From: Thiobaca trueperi
GTDB lineage: Bacteria > Pseudomonadota > Gammaproteobacteria > Chromatiales > Chromatiaceae
Direction of reading: 5' to 3'
Length of the DNA stretch: 64,000 nt
Assembly (NCBI RefSeq): GCF_004342175.1
Contig: NZ_SMAO01000003.1
Span: 62,001 to 126,000, forward strand
This document shows, piece after piece, positions 36,917 through 45,888 of this stretch. The stretch's first letter is position 1. Each line of letters opens with the position of its first letter. Made by a program: the position numbers and the translations under genes. The notes beneath the pieces were generated by a model. The model ran no database searches. It saw only the letters and a program-made list of their open reading frames with translations, and was not told the DNA's origin.

Positions 36917-39441
36917 CACCAATCCTCCCGCACCGCCAGCACGGCATCCTGACGCATCGCCTGCGCGCCGGCCAGACGGGCGGCGAGCGCGGCGAGCAGG
37001 ATCAGCGAGAGGCCGAAGACCAGCAGCGCGACAACAGGCAGTTGCAGATCCATGCTCCAGCGAAAGCTCTGACGGTTGACGACCTCGATCAGAACCAGGG
37101 CGATGGCTCCGCCCGCCAGCAATCCGACGCCCATGCCGACAGCCGCAGTCAGCGCCGCTTCCACGCTCAACAGGGTGCCGATCTGACGGCGCCGCAGACC
37201 CAGATGACGCAGGATGCCGAATTCCTTGCGGCGGCTGGCGGCGAGTGCGGCGAAGGTGGTGCCGATGCCGAAGAGTCCGATCAGGACCGCGACGGCTTCC
37301 ATCAGATAGGTCACCAGAAAGGTGCGATCAAAGACCGCCAGGATCATGGCGCGCAGTTCACCCGGCAGGATCATCTCGCTCGTCTGCTCGCCGAGGGTGG
37401 CGCGGATCGCCGTCATCAGGGTTTCGGGTGCGGTGCCATCGGCCAGAAACAGACCCAGATCATTGGTGAGCCAATCATTGGTCAGCGCCCGGTAATCGTC
37501 CAGCTCGATGACGACCGCGCCTTGCTGACGGGCGTAGTCGCGCCAGATACCGGCGACCCGGAACGGCTGGAGCCGGTCGGCCAGCGGCAGCGCGAGCGGA
37601 TCGCCGACCCCGAGCCGCAGCCGGTCGGCCAGCGCCTCCGAGATCCAGGCGGGATGGGCGTCATCCGATCCTGTCGGCTGAAGCGAACCGGCGACGAGCG
37701 GCAGACCGTTTCCCGTGCGCACCGGACGCGCGATCAGCGCAATCGATTCACGCATCGGGTCGAGCCGCAGGCTGGCGAAACGCACCGGATAGACATCGAT
37801 AACCCCCGGCAGGGCGGCGATCCGGGCGACCGTCTCGGGATCCAGATAGCCGCTCGCCGTCGCAGCGGAGGCGCGCAGATAGAGATCCGCCGGCAGCATC
37901 CGGGTCAGCCAGCCGTCCACCGAACTACGGAACGAATCGACCATGATCGCCATCGAGACCGCGAGTGCGACGCTGGCGACGACCCCGGCGCCGGCCACCA
38001 CCGCCTGTCCCGGCGCGGCGGCGAGACGCGCGCGTGCCAGACGCAGGGTGAGCGCACGCGGCGCACCCAGCCGGCGCATCGCCCAGAGGGTCGCGCCGGG
38101 CAGGATCAGGATGGCGCCGATGAGAACCAGCAGCACCGCCAGATAACCGCCGACCGACACGCCGGCCAGCGGCGGCGGCAGACAGAGCAGCGCGGCGAGG
38201 ATCAGGCACAGGAGCGCCGCGCCCCAGCGCGGCTGTGCCCGATAGACCTCGGCCTCATCGCCGGCCCGCAGGCCGCGCGCCGGAATCATCCGCGCCGCCT
38301 CGCGCGCCGGCAGCCAGGCACCGCCCAGTCCCGCGAGCACGCCCAGCGTCAGATAGACCAGCGTCAGGAGCGGCTCGAAACGCAGCGTCGGTGCAATCCC
38401 GCGAAAGAAGCCCGCGCCCAGATCGCCGCCGATCAGACGGAAGGCCAGCGCGGTCAGCAGATAGGCCAGCGTCACCCCGATCAGTCCGCCGATCAGTCCG
38501 AGTACGGCGCCTTCGGCGAGCAGACCGCGCCGGAGACTGGCGCGGTCGAGTCCGAGTGCACGCAGCAGGGCGAACTCCTGACGCCGCCGCACGACCGCGA
38601 GCAGTTGGGCCGAAAAGACCAGAAAACCGCCGGTCAGGAGTGCGATGGCAGCGAGCATGGTCAGATTGACCCGATAGGCGCGCGACAGTCCGGTGACCTC
38701 GGACTCGGCGTCGTCCGGGGTCAGGATGGCGACGCCGGGCGGGAGCAGGTCAGCCAGCCGCCGTTGCGCCTCGCCGCGCTCGATTCCGGGGGCGAGCCGC
38801 AGATCGATCCGGGTCAGCCGACCGATGCGGTCGAAGACCTGCTGCGCCGCGCCGATGTCCATGACCGCCAGTATCTGACCGACCCCGGCGCCCGGCACCG
38901 AGCCGCCGATGCGCAACGCCTGCTCGCGCACGCCGATCTGCACCGTCAGGCGGTCTCCGGCGGCGAGTGCGAGCCGGGCCGCAGCGGCGGGGCTGAGAAA
39001 GAGCGCATCGGGCTGGAGCGGTCCCAGGCGGTCGATGCGCTCGGTCGGCGTGCCGTCTTGGACATCGGTCATCGGCAGCAGCGACGGCGTCACCTGCGCC
39101 ACGCGAAAGAGATCGATGCCGAAGATGCGCAGGGTCTCGTCGCGCCCCGGCAGACGGGCCTCGATCTCCAGGACGGGGCTGGCTGTGGCAATGTCGGGAT
39201 GTCGGGCGAGCAGCGGATAGAGTGCGTCGTCGAGACCGGCCTGCGAACCGACGATCTGGAGATCCGCCGTGCCGCTCAGGAGTCGGATGCCGCGACCGAA
39301 TTCATCCAGCGCGGCGGAATGGATGAGCTGGACCGTGAGCCCGAGCGCCACGCCGAGCGCAATGGCGAGCAGTGAAAGTGAGGTAGCGAGCGGGCGGCGC
39401 CAGAGACTGGCGAGAAAGACATGCCGCAGGGCCGCGTTCAT
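36916..39441 (-). CDS. ABC transporter permease with two FtsX modules (YbbP-like)
   Basis: 841 residues. N-terminal helix, periplasmic domain, a first FtsX helix bundle (about 260-400), extra helices near 415-460, a second periplasmic domain and a last FtsX bundle (about 710-835). This duplicated layout matches E. coli YbbP, partner of ATPase YbbA. Such transporters move lipids or lipoproteins, or transmit mechanical force, at the inner membrane. The start overlaps the ATPase stop by 4 bases and the end touches the AttH-like gene. Confidence 0.9.
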   Translation of the reverse strand: MNAALRHVFLASLWRRPLATSLSLLAIALGVALGLTVQLIHSAALDEFGRGIRLLSGTADLQIVGSQAGLDDALYPLLARHPDIATASPVLEIEARLPGRDETLRIFGIDLFRVAQVTPSLLPMTDVQDGTPTERIDRLGPLQPDALFLSPAAAARLALAAGDRLTVQIGVREQALRIGGSVPGAGVGQILAVMDIGAAQQVFDRIGRLTRIDLRLAPGIERGEAQRRLADLLPPGVAILTPDDAESEVTGLSRAYRVNLTMLAAIALLTGGFLVFSAQLLAVVRRRQEFALLRALGLDRASLRRGLLAEGAVLGLIGGLIGVTLAYLLTALAFRLIGGDLGAGFFRGIAPTLRFEPLLTLVYLTLGVLAGLGGAWLPAREAARMIPARGLRAGDEAEVYRAQPRWGAALLCLILAALLCLPPPLAGVSVGGYLAVLLVLIGAILILPGATLWAMRRLGAPRALTLRLARARLAAAPGQAVVAGAGVVASVALAVSMAIMVDSFRSSVDGWLTRMLPADLYLRASAATASGYLDPETVARIAALPGVIDVYPVRFASLRLDPMRESIALIARPVRTGNGLPLVAGSLQPTGSDDAHPAWISEALADRLRLGVGDPLALPLADRLQPFRVAGIWRDYARQQGAVVIELDDYRALTNDWLTNDLGLFLADGTAPETLMTAIRATLGEQTSEMILPGELRAMILAVFDRTFLVTYLMEAVAVLIGLFGIGTTFAALAASRRKEFGILRHLGLRRRQIGTLLSVEAALTAAVGMGVGLLAGGAIALVLIEVVNRQSFRWSMDLQLPVVALLVFGLSLILLAALAARLAGAQAMRQDAVLAVREDW

Positions 39442-40103
39442 GCCGCGACCAGTCCGTCCCGGGTCAGGCGCAGCACGCGGTCGGCATGCGTGGCGGCGGT
39501 CGGTGAATGCGTGACCAGCAGACCGATGGCGCCAGCACTGTGGATGGTCTCGAACAGGAGCTCCAGCACCCCGGTCGCGCGCTCGGGATCAAGGTTGCCG
39601 GTCGGTTCGTCGCACAGCACCAGCGCCGGTTCGTGCACCAGGGCGCGGGCGATGGCGACCCGCTGCATCTCGCCGCCGGAGAGATGACGCGGCCAGTCGT
39701 CGGCGCGCGCACCTAATCCGACCCGCTCCAGCATGGCGCGGGCGCGCTCGCCCGCTGTCCGGTCGTCCAGATCGAGCAGCCAGAGCGGCAGGGCGACGTT
39801 CTGCGCCAGGGTCAGGTGCGGCAGCAGATGAAAGGACTGAAAGACGAAACCGAAATCGCGCCGTCGCAGACGCGCGAAGTCGTCCTCGTTGAGTGCGGTC
39901 AGCTCGGTGTCGCGCAGCCGGATGCGACCGCCATCCACCGGTTCCAGACCGGCGAGACAGTTGAGCAGGGTCGATTTGCCGACCCCCGATTCACCCATGA
40001 TGGCGACCGACTCGCCGGGCGCGAGCCTCAGCGAGACCGCCTGGAACAGTGGGTGTTCAGAGACGCTGCCGAAGCGTTTGGACAGATTCTCGATGGACAG
40101 CAT
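39438..40103 (-). CDS. ABC transporter ATPase (YbbA/LolD-like)
   Basis: 221 residues from MLSIENLSKRFG at 40103, sharing one base with the ptsP stop (TAATG). Walker A is GESGVGKST, the signature LSGGEMQR, Walker B LVLCDEPT and the H-loop VTHS. Sequence type is that of LolD/MacB/YbbA ATPases. It powers the adjacent 841-residue permease; the coupled overlaps make ptsP, ATPase, permease and AttH-like one operon. Confidence 0.93.
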   Translation of the reverse strand: MLSIENLSKRFGSVSEHPLFQAVSLRLAPGESVAIMGESGVGKSTLLNCLAGLEPVDGGRIRLRDTELTALNEDDFARLRRRDFGFVFQSFHLLPHLTLAQNVALPLWLLDLDDRTAGERARAMLERVGLGARADDWPRHLSGGEMQRVAIARALVHEPALVLCDEPTGNLDPERATGVLELLFETIHSAGAIGLLVTHSPTAATHADRVLRLTRDGLVAA

Positions 40104-42364
40104 TATCTGCCCGGACGCACCAGGGCACCCAAGCCAACGGCCTCCAGCGCCTCCAGCAGCAGGCGGCGCACGGCCTCCGCGTCCTCGCATTGCAGCGCGA
40201 CCTTGAGCACCTCGCGGGCGCGGGCGCGGCTGATGCTGCGGATCACCCGCTTGATGCGCGGCAGACTGCCCGCCCCCATGCTCAGGCTGTGCACGCCCAT
40301 GCCGAGCAGCAGAAAAGTGGCCAGCGGATCGCCGGCCATCTCGCCGCAGACGCTCACCTCGCGTCCGTGGACGCGCGCGCCGGTGAGGATCTGGAGCAGG
40401 GCGCGCAGGATCGCCGGATGGAATTCATCATAGAGTTTGGCGACATGCGGGTTGTTGCGATCCACGGCGAGCAGATACTGGGTCAGGTCGTTGGTGCCGA
40501 CCGAGAGAAAGTCCACCCGCCGCGCCAGCGCCTCGGCCTGATAGACGGCCGCCGGCACCTCGATCATGACCCCGACCGGGGGCATTTTGACCTGATAGCC
40601 TTCCTCCAGCAGCTCATCGTGGGCGCGATGGATCAGCAGCAGCGCGTCGTCCACCTCGTTGAGCGTGGTGATCATGGGCAGCAGCAGCCGCAGATTGTCG
40701 AGCCCGATGGAGGCGCGCAGGATCGCCCGCACCTGGGTGAGAAAGATCTCGGGATGATCGAGGGTGATGCGGATGCCGCGCCAGCCGAGAAAGGGGTTGG
40801 CCTCGTGCATCGGAAAATAGGGCAGGGGTTTGTCGCCGCCAATGTCCAGGGTGCGGATGGTCACCGGGCGGGGCGCGAAGATTTCGAGCACATGACGGTA
40901 ATTGGCCATCTGCGCGCTCTCGCCCGGAAAGCTGTCGCGCACGATGAAAGGCAGTTCGGTGCGGTAAAGCCCGACCCCGGCGGATTGTTCGATCCCGAGC
41001 GGGCGGCTCTCCGAGACCAGACCCGTGTTCAGATAGAGCGGCACCAGATAACCGTCGGTGGTCTCGGCGGGGAGATGGCTGAGGGTCTGGAGCTCGGTGG
41101 TCAGCGCGGCGTCGTCTTCGGCGAGACGCAGATATTCGGAGCGTACCGCCGGCCCCGGCGAGACATAGACGCGCCCGCGATAGCCGTCCACCACCATCTC
41201 GCGTCCCTCGATGCGTCCAACCGGCAGATCGGCGACGCCCATCGTCGCCGGGATCCCCATGCCACGGGCCAGGATGCCGACATGCGACGAGCCCGAACCC
41301 TTGGTGGAAACGAGACCGACCAGCTTTTCGCGCGGCACCTCGGCGATCTGCATGGCGCTGATCTCCTCGCCGACCAGGATCGTCTGCGGTGCGTACTGAA
41401 TGGGCGCGGCGGTCAGGTGTTGCAGGTGCATGAGGATGCAGCGACCCAGATCGCGGACATCCGACGCCCGCTCGCGCAGATAGGCATCGTCCATGTTGTC
41501 GAAGACCCGCGCATGCTCGGCGATGGTCTCGCGCAGCGCGCCCGGCGCCCAGTTGCCGGTGCGGATGCGCGAGAGCGTGCCGTCGATGAGCGTGTCGCTC
41601 TCCAGCATCAGACGCCAGGCGTCGAAGAGCGCCATGTCCTCGGTGCTCAGGTGCGCCTGGGTGCGGGCGGCGAAACGGTCCAGATCATTGGCGACATCGC
41701 GCACCGCGCGCCGGAAGTCCTCGACCTCCGCGTCCGGGTTGTCGGGACGGCGATCCGGCACCGCGTCCAGGTCCGCCGGCGGATAGACGACCACCGCCTG
41801 ACCGATGCCGATCCCCGGCGAGGCCGCCAGGCCCGGCAGAAAGCGCTGCGGGATGCCGTCGTCCTGGAGTCGCGCCAGCTCGCCGCTGGTACGGGCGAAG
41901 GTGATGGCCCCGGCAAGCTGCGAGGCCAGGGTCATGACGAAGGTGACTTCGTCCTCCTCGAAGTGACGCCGCCGACGCTGGCGCAGCACCAGTACCCCGA
42001 GCACCTTGCGGTTCTGGATGATGGGCGCGCCGAGAAAGCCGTGATAACGCTCCTCGCCGGTATCGATGATGCACTCGTAGCGCGGATGGGTCGCGGCGTC
42101 GTCGAGATTGATCGGTTCGGCGCGCTCGCTGACCAGTCCGATCAGTCCGCGTCCCAGTTCCAGACGCACCCGGCCCACCGCATCGGCGCGCAGTCCCTCA
42201 GTCGCGTGCAGGACGTGCAGCCGGTTGTCGAAATCATTGAGATAGACCGAGCAGACATCCGCACCGACCGCCTGTTTGACGCGGTGCACGATGATCGATA
42301 GCGCCTGCTCCAGATCCTGGGCGTTATTGACTTCCTGAACGATGCGACGCAGCGATTCAAGCAT
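40103..42364 (-). CDS. ptsP: Phosphoenolpyruvate-protein phosphotransferase of the nitrogen PTS
   Basis: 753 residues. The N-terminal GAF domain (about 1-160) distinguishes EI-Ntr from sugar EI. Then come the EI N-terminal domain with the phosphorylated H361 in GSGSSHVGILARGMGIPA and the PEP-binding barrel with RTLDIGGDKPLPYF and the catalytic-cysteine region EVSVCGEMAGDP. It starts the nitrogen-PTS phosphorelay. In E. coli ptsP follows rppH, and the same pair is seen here separated by 298 bases of repeats. Confidence 0.95.
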   Translation of the reverse strand: MLESLRRIVQEVNNAQDLEQALSIIVHRVKQAVGADVCSVYLNDFDNRLHVLHATEGLRADAVGRVRLELGRGLIGLVSERAEPINLDDAATHPRYECIIDTGEERYHGFLGAPIIQNRKVLGVLVLRQRRRRHFEEDEVTFVMTLASQLAGAITFARTSGELARLQDDGIPQRFLPGLAASPGIGIGQAVVVYPPADLDAVPDRRPDNPDAEVEDFRRAVRDVANDLDRFAARTQAHLSTEDMALFDAWRLMLESDTLIDGTLSRIRTGNWAPGALRETIAEHARVFDNMDDAYLRERASDVRDLGRCILMHLQHLTAAPIQYAPQTILVGEEISAMQIAEVPREKLVGLVSTKGSGSSHVGILARGMGIPATMGVADLPVGRIEGREMVVDGYRGRVYVSPGPAVRSEYLRLAEDDAALTTELQTLSHLPAETTDGYLVPLYLNTGLVSESRPLGIEQSAGVGLYRTELPFIVRDSFPGESAQMANYRHVLEIFAPRPVTIRTLDIGGDKPLPYFPMHEANPFLGWRGIRITLDHPEIFLTQVRAILRASIGLDNLRLLLPMITTLNEVDDALLLIHRAHDELLEEGYQVKMPPVGVMIEVPAAVYQAEALARRVDFLSVGTNDLTQYLLAVDRNNPHVAKLYDEFHPAILRALLQILTGARVHGREVSVCGEMAGDPLATFLLLGMGVHSLSMGAGSLPRIKRVIRSISRARAREVLKVALQCEDAEAVRRLLLEALEAVGLGALVRPGR

Positions 42365-42390
42365 GCGGGGGACTCATCCGGTGATCGCTT

Positions 42391-42602
42391 TTGACAGGAT
42401 TCTTTAGCCGCCTGTTTTCAATCCTGTTCATCCTGTAAATCCTGTCTGATTGACAAATTGTTAGGAGGTTTCCGGGAAAGTTCCTACCAGAGTCAAGGCT
42501 CCAAATGGACAGGATGAACAGGATTTCGCAGGATTGACAGGAGACAAACCATCGTTTTCTGAATCCTGTCCATCTTGAAAAATCCTGTGAATCCTGTCCA
42601 TT
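42391..42602. repeat. Dense CAGGATT/AATCCTG repeat region between rppH and ptsP
   Basis: At least ten copies of ACAGGAT(T) or its complement occur in about 210 bases, in three blocks of alternating orientation (42418-42452, 42508-42541, 42561-42600). The blocks could fold into large hairpins in RNA. No coding frame is convincing in the gap 42365-42662, and a 7-bp hairpin GCTCCCC/GGGGAGC lies at 42654-42672. Confidence 0.8.
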
Positions 42603-42662
42603 GACGTCCTCGCCGTGGGTAGATTGTTTTCAGGAAATCACCTTAACGGGTCCGCTCCCCGG

Positions 42663-43202
42663 TCAGGGGAGCCGCTGACGCAGCAGTCCAACGGCGCGGG
42701 GATAGGGCTCCTGGCGTTCCGGCGGGCCTTCGGGATAGAGGATCGGCGCCAGTTCCTCAAGCGCCTGGAGATAGACCCGGCGCTTGAAGTAGACGACCTC
42801 ATGTAAGGGCTGCCAGTAGCGAACCCAACGCCAGGCGTCGAATTCGGGCTTGTCGGTGCTGTCGAGACAGAACGCCTCTTCGCTACAGTTCACCCGCAGC
42901 AGAAACCAGATCTGCTTCTGGCCGATGCAGGTCGGGCCGCAATGACGCCGGATATAGCGTTTGGGAAGGTGATAGCGCAGCCAGCCACGGGTGGAGCCGA
43001 GGATGGTCACATGCCGTGCCGTCAGCCCGACCTCTTCTTCGAGTTCCCGATACATGGCCTGCTCGGGGGTCTCATCGGCATTGATGCCGCCCTGGGGAAA
43101 CTGCCACGCATTTTGGCCAACGCGGCGCCCCCAGAATAGCCGGCGATCCCGATTGCTCAGGATGATGCCGACATTGGGTCGAAAGCCGTCATGGTCGATC
43201 AC
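42663..43202 (-). CDS. rppH: RNA pyrophosphohydrolase (Nudix)
   Basis: 179 residues from a GTG at 43202, giving the family start [15 protein letters not shown]. The Nudix box runs about 39-60 ([12 protein letters not shown] then RELEEEVGL). RppH removes pyrophosphate from mRNA 5' ends and triggers decay. [10 protein letters not shown] and the C-terminal [10 protein letters not shown] are typical. The C-terminus ends in a small hairpin region. Confidence 0.95.
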   Translation of the reverse strand: MIDHDGFRPNVGIILSNRDRRLFWGRRVGQNAWQFPQGGINADETPEQAMYRELEEEVGLTARHVTILGSTRGWLRYHLPKRYIRRHCGPTCIGQKQIWFLLRVNCSEEAFCLDSTDKPEFDAWRWVRYWQPLHEVVYFKRRVYLQALEELAPILYPEGPPERQEPYPRAVGLLRQRLP

Positions 43203-43470
43203 AAGGAATCATGTCCTGTTGGCAGGTTCTGGCCCATTTTTCCATATCCGGCTCGTTGCCGGCAAGCTGATCGCTACATAAGCAATTACCAATCAAAGAT
43301 TTGCCGCCATCTGGTCGGAACCGGTCAGACGGGCGGCGGCGGAGCGGCTTGAAACGCAAGGTCAAATCCGCGAATATCGCCGCCTTTTGGCGCTGTCTCG
43401 CGATGGCATGACGGGATATCCGTGCGTCAATCAAATGAATCCGCCATGCCCGGCGGGGGGATGTCTGGAC

Positions 43471-44127
43471 ATGGCTCTCGCAATCTTTGATCTCGACAAC
43501 ACCCTGCTCGGCGGTGATTCGGACTATCTCTGGGGCGGTTTTCTCGTCGCCGAGGGTATCGTCGATGGCGACAGTTACGCGCGTGCGAACGAGCGCTTCT
43601 ATCGCGAGTACCGGGACGGTACGCTGGATATCGATGAATTTCTGCGCTTTGCGCTGCGTCCGCTGCGTGATCATCCCCGCGCGCTGCTGGAGTCGCTGCG
43701 CGAGCGGTTTGTCGCCGAACTGATCGAGCCGATCATGCTCCCGGCGGCCCGCGACCTCATCGAGTCGCATCGCGCCGCTGGCGACACCCTGCTGATCATC
43801 ACCGCCACCAACGCCTTCGTCACCGCGCCCATCGCCGCGCGCTTCGGCATTCCGCATCTGCTCGCGACCCTGCCTGCCGAAGATGACGAGGGCAACTATA
43901 CCGGCGAGGTCGCGAGTGTGCCGACCTTCCAGCAGGGCAAGGTCATCCGGCTGGAGCAGTGGCTTGCCGAACAGCGTCTGGATCTGACCGGGAGCCGTTT
44001 CTACAGCGACTCGCACAATGACCTGCCATTGTTGGAACGGGTCGATCACCCCGTTGCCGTCGATCCCGATCCCCGGCTGCGCGCCATCGCCGAAGCGCGC
44101 GGCTGGCCCGTCATCTCGTTGAGATGA
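43471..44127 (+). CDS. HAD-superfamily phosphatase (HAD-IB, SerB/CicA-like)
   Basis: 218 residues from MALAIFDLDNTLLGGD; a longer frame to 43387 lacks support. The nucleophile motif is DLDNT (D7/D9), motif II is IITATN, the lysine lies in FQQGKVIRL and motif IV is SDSHNDLPLL. HAD-IB enzymes dephosphorylate small metabolites such as phosphoserine or histidinol phosphate; the substrate cannot be decided. It is divergent from rppH, and the 268-base gap shows no other gene. Confidence 0.88.
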   Translation: MALAIFDLDNTLLGGDSDYLWGGFLVAEGIVDGDSYARANERFYREYRDGTLDIDEFLRFALRPLRDHPRALLESLRERFVAELIEPIMLPAARDLIESHRAAGDTLLIITATNAFVTAPIAARFGIPHLLATLPAEDDEGNYTGEVASVPTFQQGKVIRLEQWLAEQRLDLTGSRFYSDSHNDLPLLERVDHPVAVDPDPRLRAIAEARGWPVISLR

Positions 44128-44184
44128 TGGCCTGGATGTGCCGCATCCGAATTTCAGGTTGAGCATTCATCCTCCTTCACCAGT

Positions 44185-44202
44185 CCGTCATCGAACTCAC
44201 AT
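44185..44202 (+). promoter_or_regulatory. Pho-box-like direct repeat upstream of olsB
   Basis: CCGTCAT-CGAA-CTCACAT: two 7-base half sites spaced by 4 bases, matching CTGTCAT at 11 of 14 positions. PhoB sites have this architecture. It lies 69 bases before the gene, but no good -10 stands at the usual distance, so the call is tentative. Confidence 0.35.
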
Positions 44203-44270
44203 ACGCCTGCAACAGTCGCGACCTACCATTGCCCTCCAACCTGTTGGTTATCTTTATTCGAGGGTCTGCA

Positions 44271-45035
44271 ATGGTCGCTACTGCCCCAGCCTTGGTCGCC
44301 AAGCGCGGCGAACGTCTTTTCGTCGAACTCGCCTCTTCCGTGCAGGAGGTGCGCGAGGCTCAGTCCCTGCGCTACCAGGTGTTCGGCGAGGAGATGGGGG
44401 CGCAGCTTAAGGGCGGGGCGGGGCTGGATGTCGATGAATTCGATGAGGTGTGCCAGCATCTGCTGGTGCGCGAGAGCCAGAGCGGTCGCGTCGTTGGCTG
44501 CACCCGTCTGCTGACCGACGCCAGCGCCCGGCGTCTGGGGCGTTTCTACTCCGCGAGTGAGTTCGAACTCGAACCGGTCGCGGCGCTCAAAGGGCGTCTT
44601 CTGGAGGTCGGTCGGACCTGTATCGCGTCCGAATTCCGGCAGGGCTCGGCCATTGCGGTGCTCTGGTCGGGTCTGGCCGGGTTCATCCATCTGCACGGCT
44701 TCGATTATCTGTTCGGCTGCGCCAGCATTCCGCTCGGCGATCAGGACATCCAGGCAGCGGCGATCATGAACCGGCTGCGGCGGCAGGCGATGGCCCCTGA
44801 GCATCTCCATGTGCGCCCGCGTGTGCCGCTGCTGACCACCCTGGCCGATGAGGACACGGTCGATGCCCCCCTGCCGGCGCTGCTGCGCGCCTATGTCCGG
44901 CTGGGCGCCAGGGTCTGCGGCGAGCCCTGCCGGGATCCCGCTTTCGGCGTGGCCGACGTGCTGATGCTGCTCGATGTCCGTGAGCTCAATCCCAGCTATT
45001 CGCGTCATTTCATTGACCGGCTGACGGATGCCTGA
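44271..45035 (+). CDS. olsB: Ornithine-acyl-ACP N-acyltransferase (OlsB-like)
   Basis: 254 residues from MVATAPALVAKRGERLF, with GAGGG seven bases upstream. The GNAT-type fold shows LRYQVFGEEMGA, DEFDEVCQHLLV, VGCTRLL and EVGRTCI, typical of OlsB/hemolysin-like acyltransferases that add 3-hydroxyacyl to ornithine, the first step to ornithine lipids. The next gene, overlapping by 8 bases, is an OlsA/PlsC acyltransferase that would do the second step. The pair is strong context. Confidence 0.88.
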   Translation: MVATAPALVAKRGERLFVELASSVQEVREAQSLRYQVFGEEMGAQLKGGAGLDVDEFDEVCQHLLVRESQSGRVVGCTRLLTDASARRLGRFYSASEFELEPVAALKGRLLEVGRTCIASEFRQGSAIAVLWSGLAGFIHLHGFDYLFGCASIPLGDQDIQAAAIMNRLRRQAMAPEHLHVRPRVPLLTTLADEDTVDAPLPALLRAYVRLGARVCGEPCRDPAFGVADVLMLLDVRELNPSYSRHFIDRLTDA

Positions 45036-45888
45036 GATGCCGATGTGGCTCACCTCGATTTGGCGCAGTCTGCGGGTCGTCGAGCATCTGGCGACGGGCA
45101 TTCTGATCGCCGTCTTCATCAGTCTGCGCACCCGGTTCGACCAGCCTCCGCCGTGGGTGCCGCGCGCGGTGAGCTGGTGGCAGCGCCGTCTCTGTCGCGC
45201 GCTGGGGGTGCGGCTGCGGGTCGAGGGTCGCATTGAACCGGGTTGCCTGCTGATCGGCAATCACATCTCCTGGCTCGATATCCCCATCGTCGGGACGCAG
45301 GGCGAGATCGGCTTTCTCGCCAAGTCGGACGTGCGCGGCTGGCCGCTGATCGGCTGGATGACCGAGATTGCCGGCACCCGCTTCATTGCGCGCGGTGGTC
45401 ATCAGACGGGTGACATTGCGGCGAGTCTGGTGGCGGATATCGCGGGCGGGCGTCCGATGATGATCTTCCCCGAGGGGACGACGACCGACGGTCGCACCCT
45501 CGGCCATTTCCATTCACGACTCTTTCGCATCGCCCAGGGTTCGGGGATCCGGATTCAGCCTGTCGCGATCCGTTACCGTGCGGGTGAAGATCCGACGCCG
45601 GACCATCGCGTCCCCTATGTCGGCGAGGATACCCTGATCGCCAATCTCTGGCGGCTGGTGCGTCACCCTGATCTGGTCGCCTGCGTCCAGTTTCTGCCGC
45701 CCATCGCGGCAACTGAGGGCGATTCGCGCCGTGCCCTGGCTGAACAGGCGCGGTCGGCCATTGTCGATGCGCTCGCGCTGAATCCGCGCGGCGCCGGTCA
45801 GTCAGCTCCTGGCGTGTCGGCGGAGCCGATCGCGTCTCCCGGCGCATCCGCCGCCAACTGTCTTGAACCGCAGCCGGTCCTGACATGA
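45028..45888 (+). CDS. olsA: Lyso-ornithine lipid / 1-acylglycerol-3-phosphate acyltransferase (OlsA/PlsC family)
   Basis: 286 residues. One N-terminal membrane helix (ATGILIAVFISL) precedes the PlsC domain with the HX4D motif NHISWLDI and FPEGTTTDG. It would O-acylate lyso-ornithine lipid given the upstream olsB, though a general PlsC role cannot be excluded. The C-terminal 40 residues are low-complexity (SAPGVSAEP). The stop overlaps the glycosyltransferase ATG by 4 bases. Confidence 0.85.
   Translation: MPEMPMWLTSIWRSLRVVEHLATGILIAVFISLRTRFDQPPPWVPRAVSWWQRRLCRALGVRLRVEGRIEPGCLLIGNHISWLDIPIVGTQGEIGFLAKSDVRGWPLIGWMTEIAGTRFIARGGHQTGDIAASLVADIAGGRPMMIFPEGTTTDGRTLGHFHSRLFRIAQGSGIRIQPVAIRYRAGEDPTPDHRVPYVGEDTLIANLWRLVRHPDLVACVQFLPPIAATEGDSRRALAEQARSAIVDALALNPRGAGQSAPGVSAEPIASPGASAANCLEPQPVLT

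Noticed and set aside
37042-39375. 777-residue plus-strand frame
   Set aside because: Opposite the FtsX permease; very rich in Gln, Arg and Asp with no hydrophobic core or motif.
40049-42301. 750-residue plus-strand frame
   Set aside because: Opposite ptsP, whose GAF, phospho-histidine and PEP motifs are intact; the shadow frame has none.
42391-42602. CRISPR array
   Set aside because: Repeats are only 7-9 bases, irregularly spaced and in both orientations; no cas genes are present.
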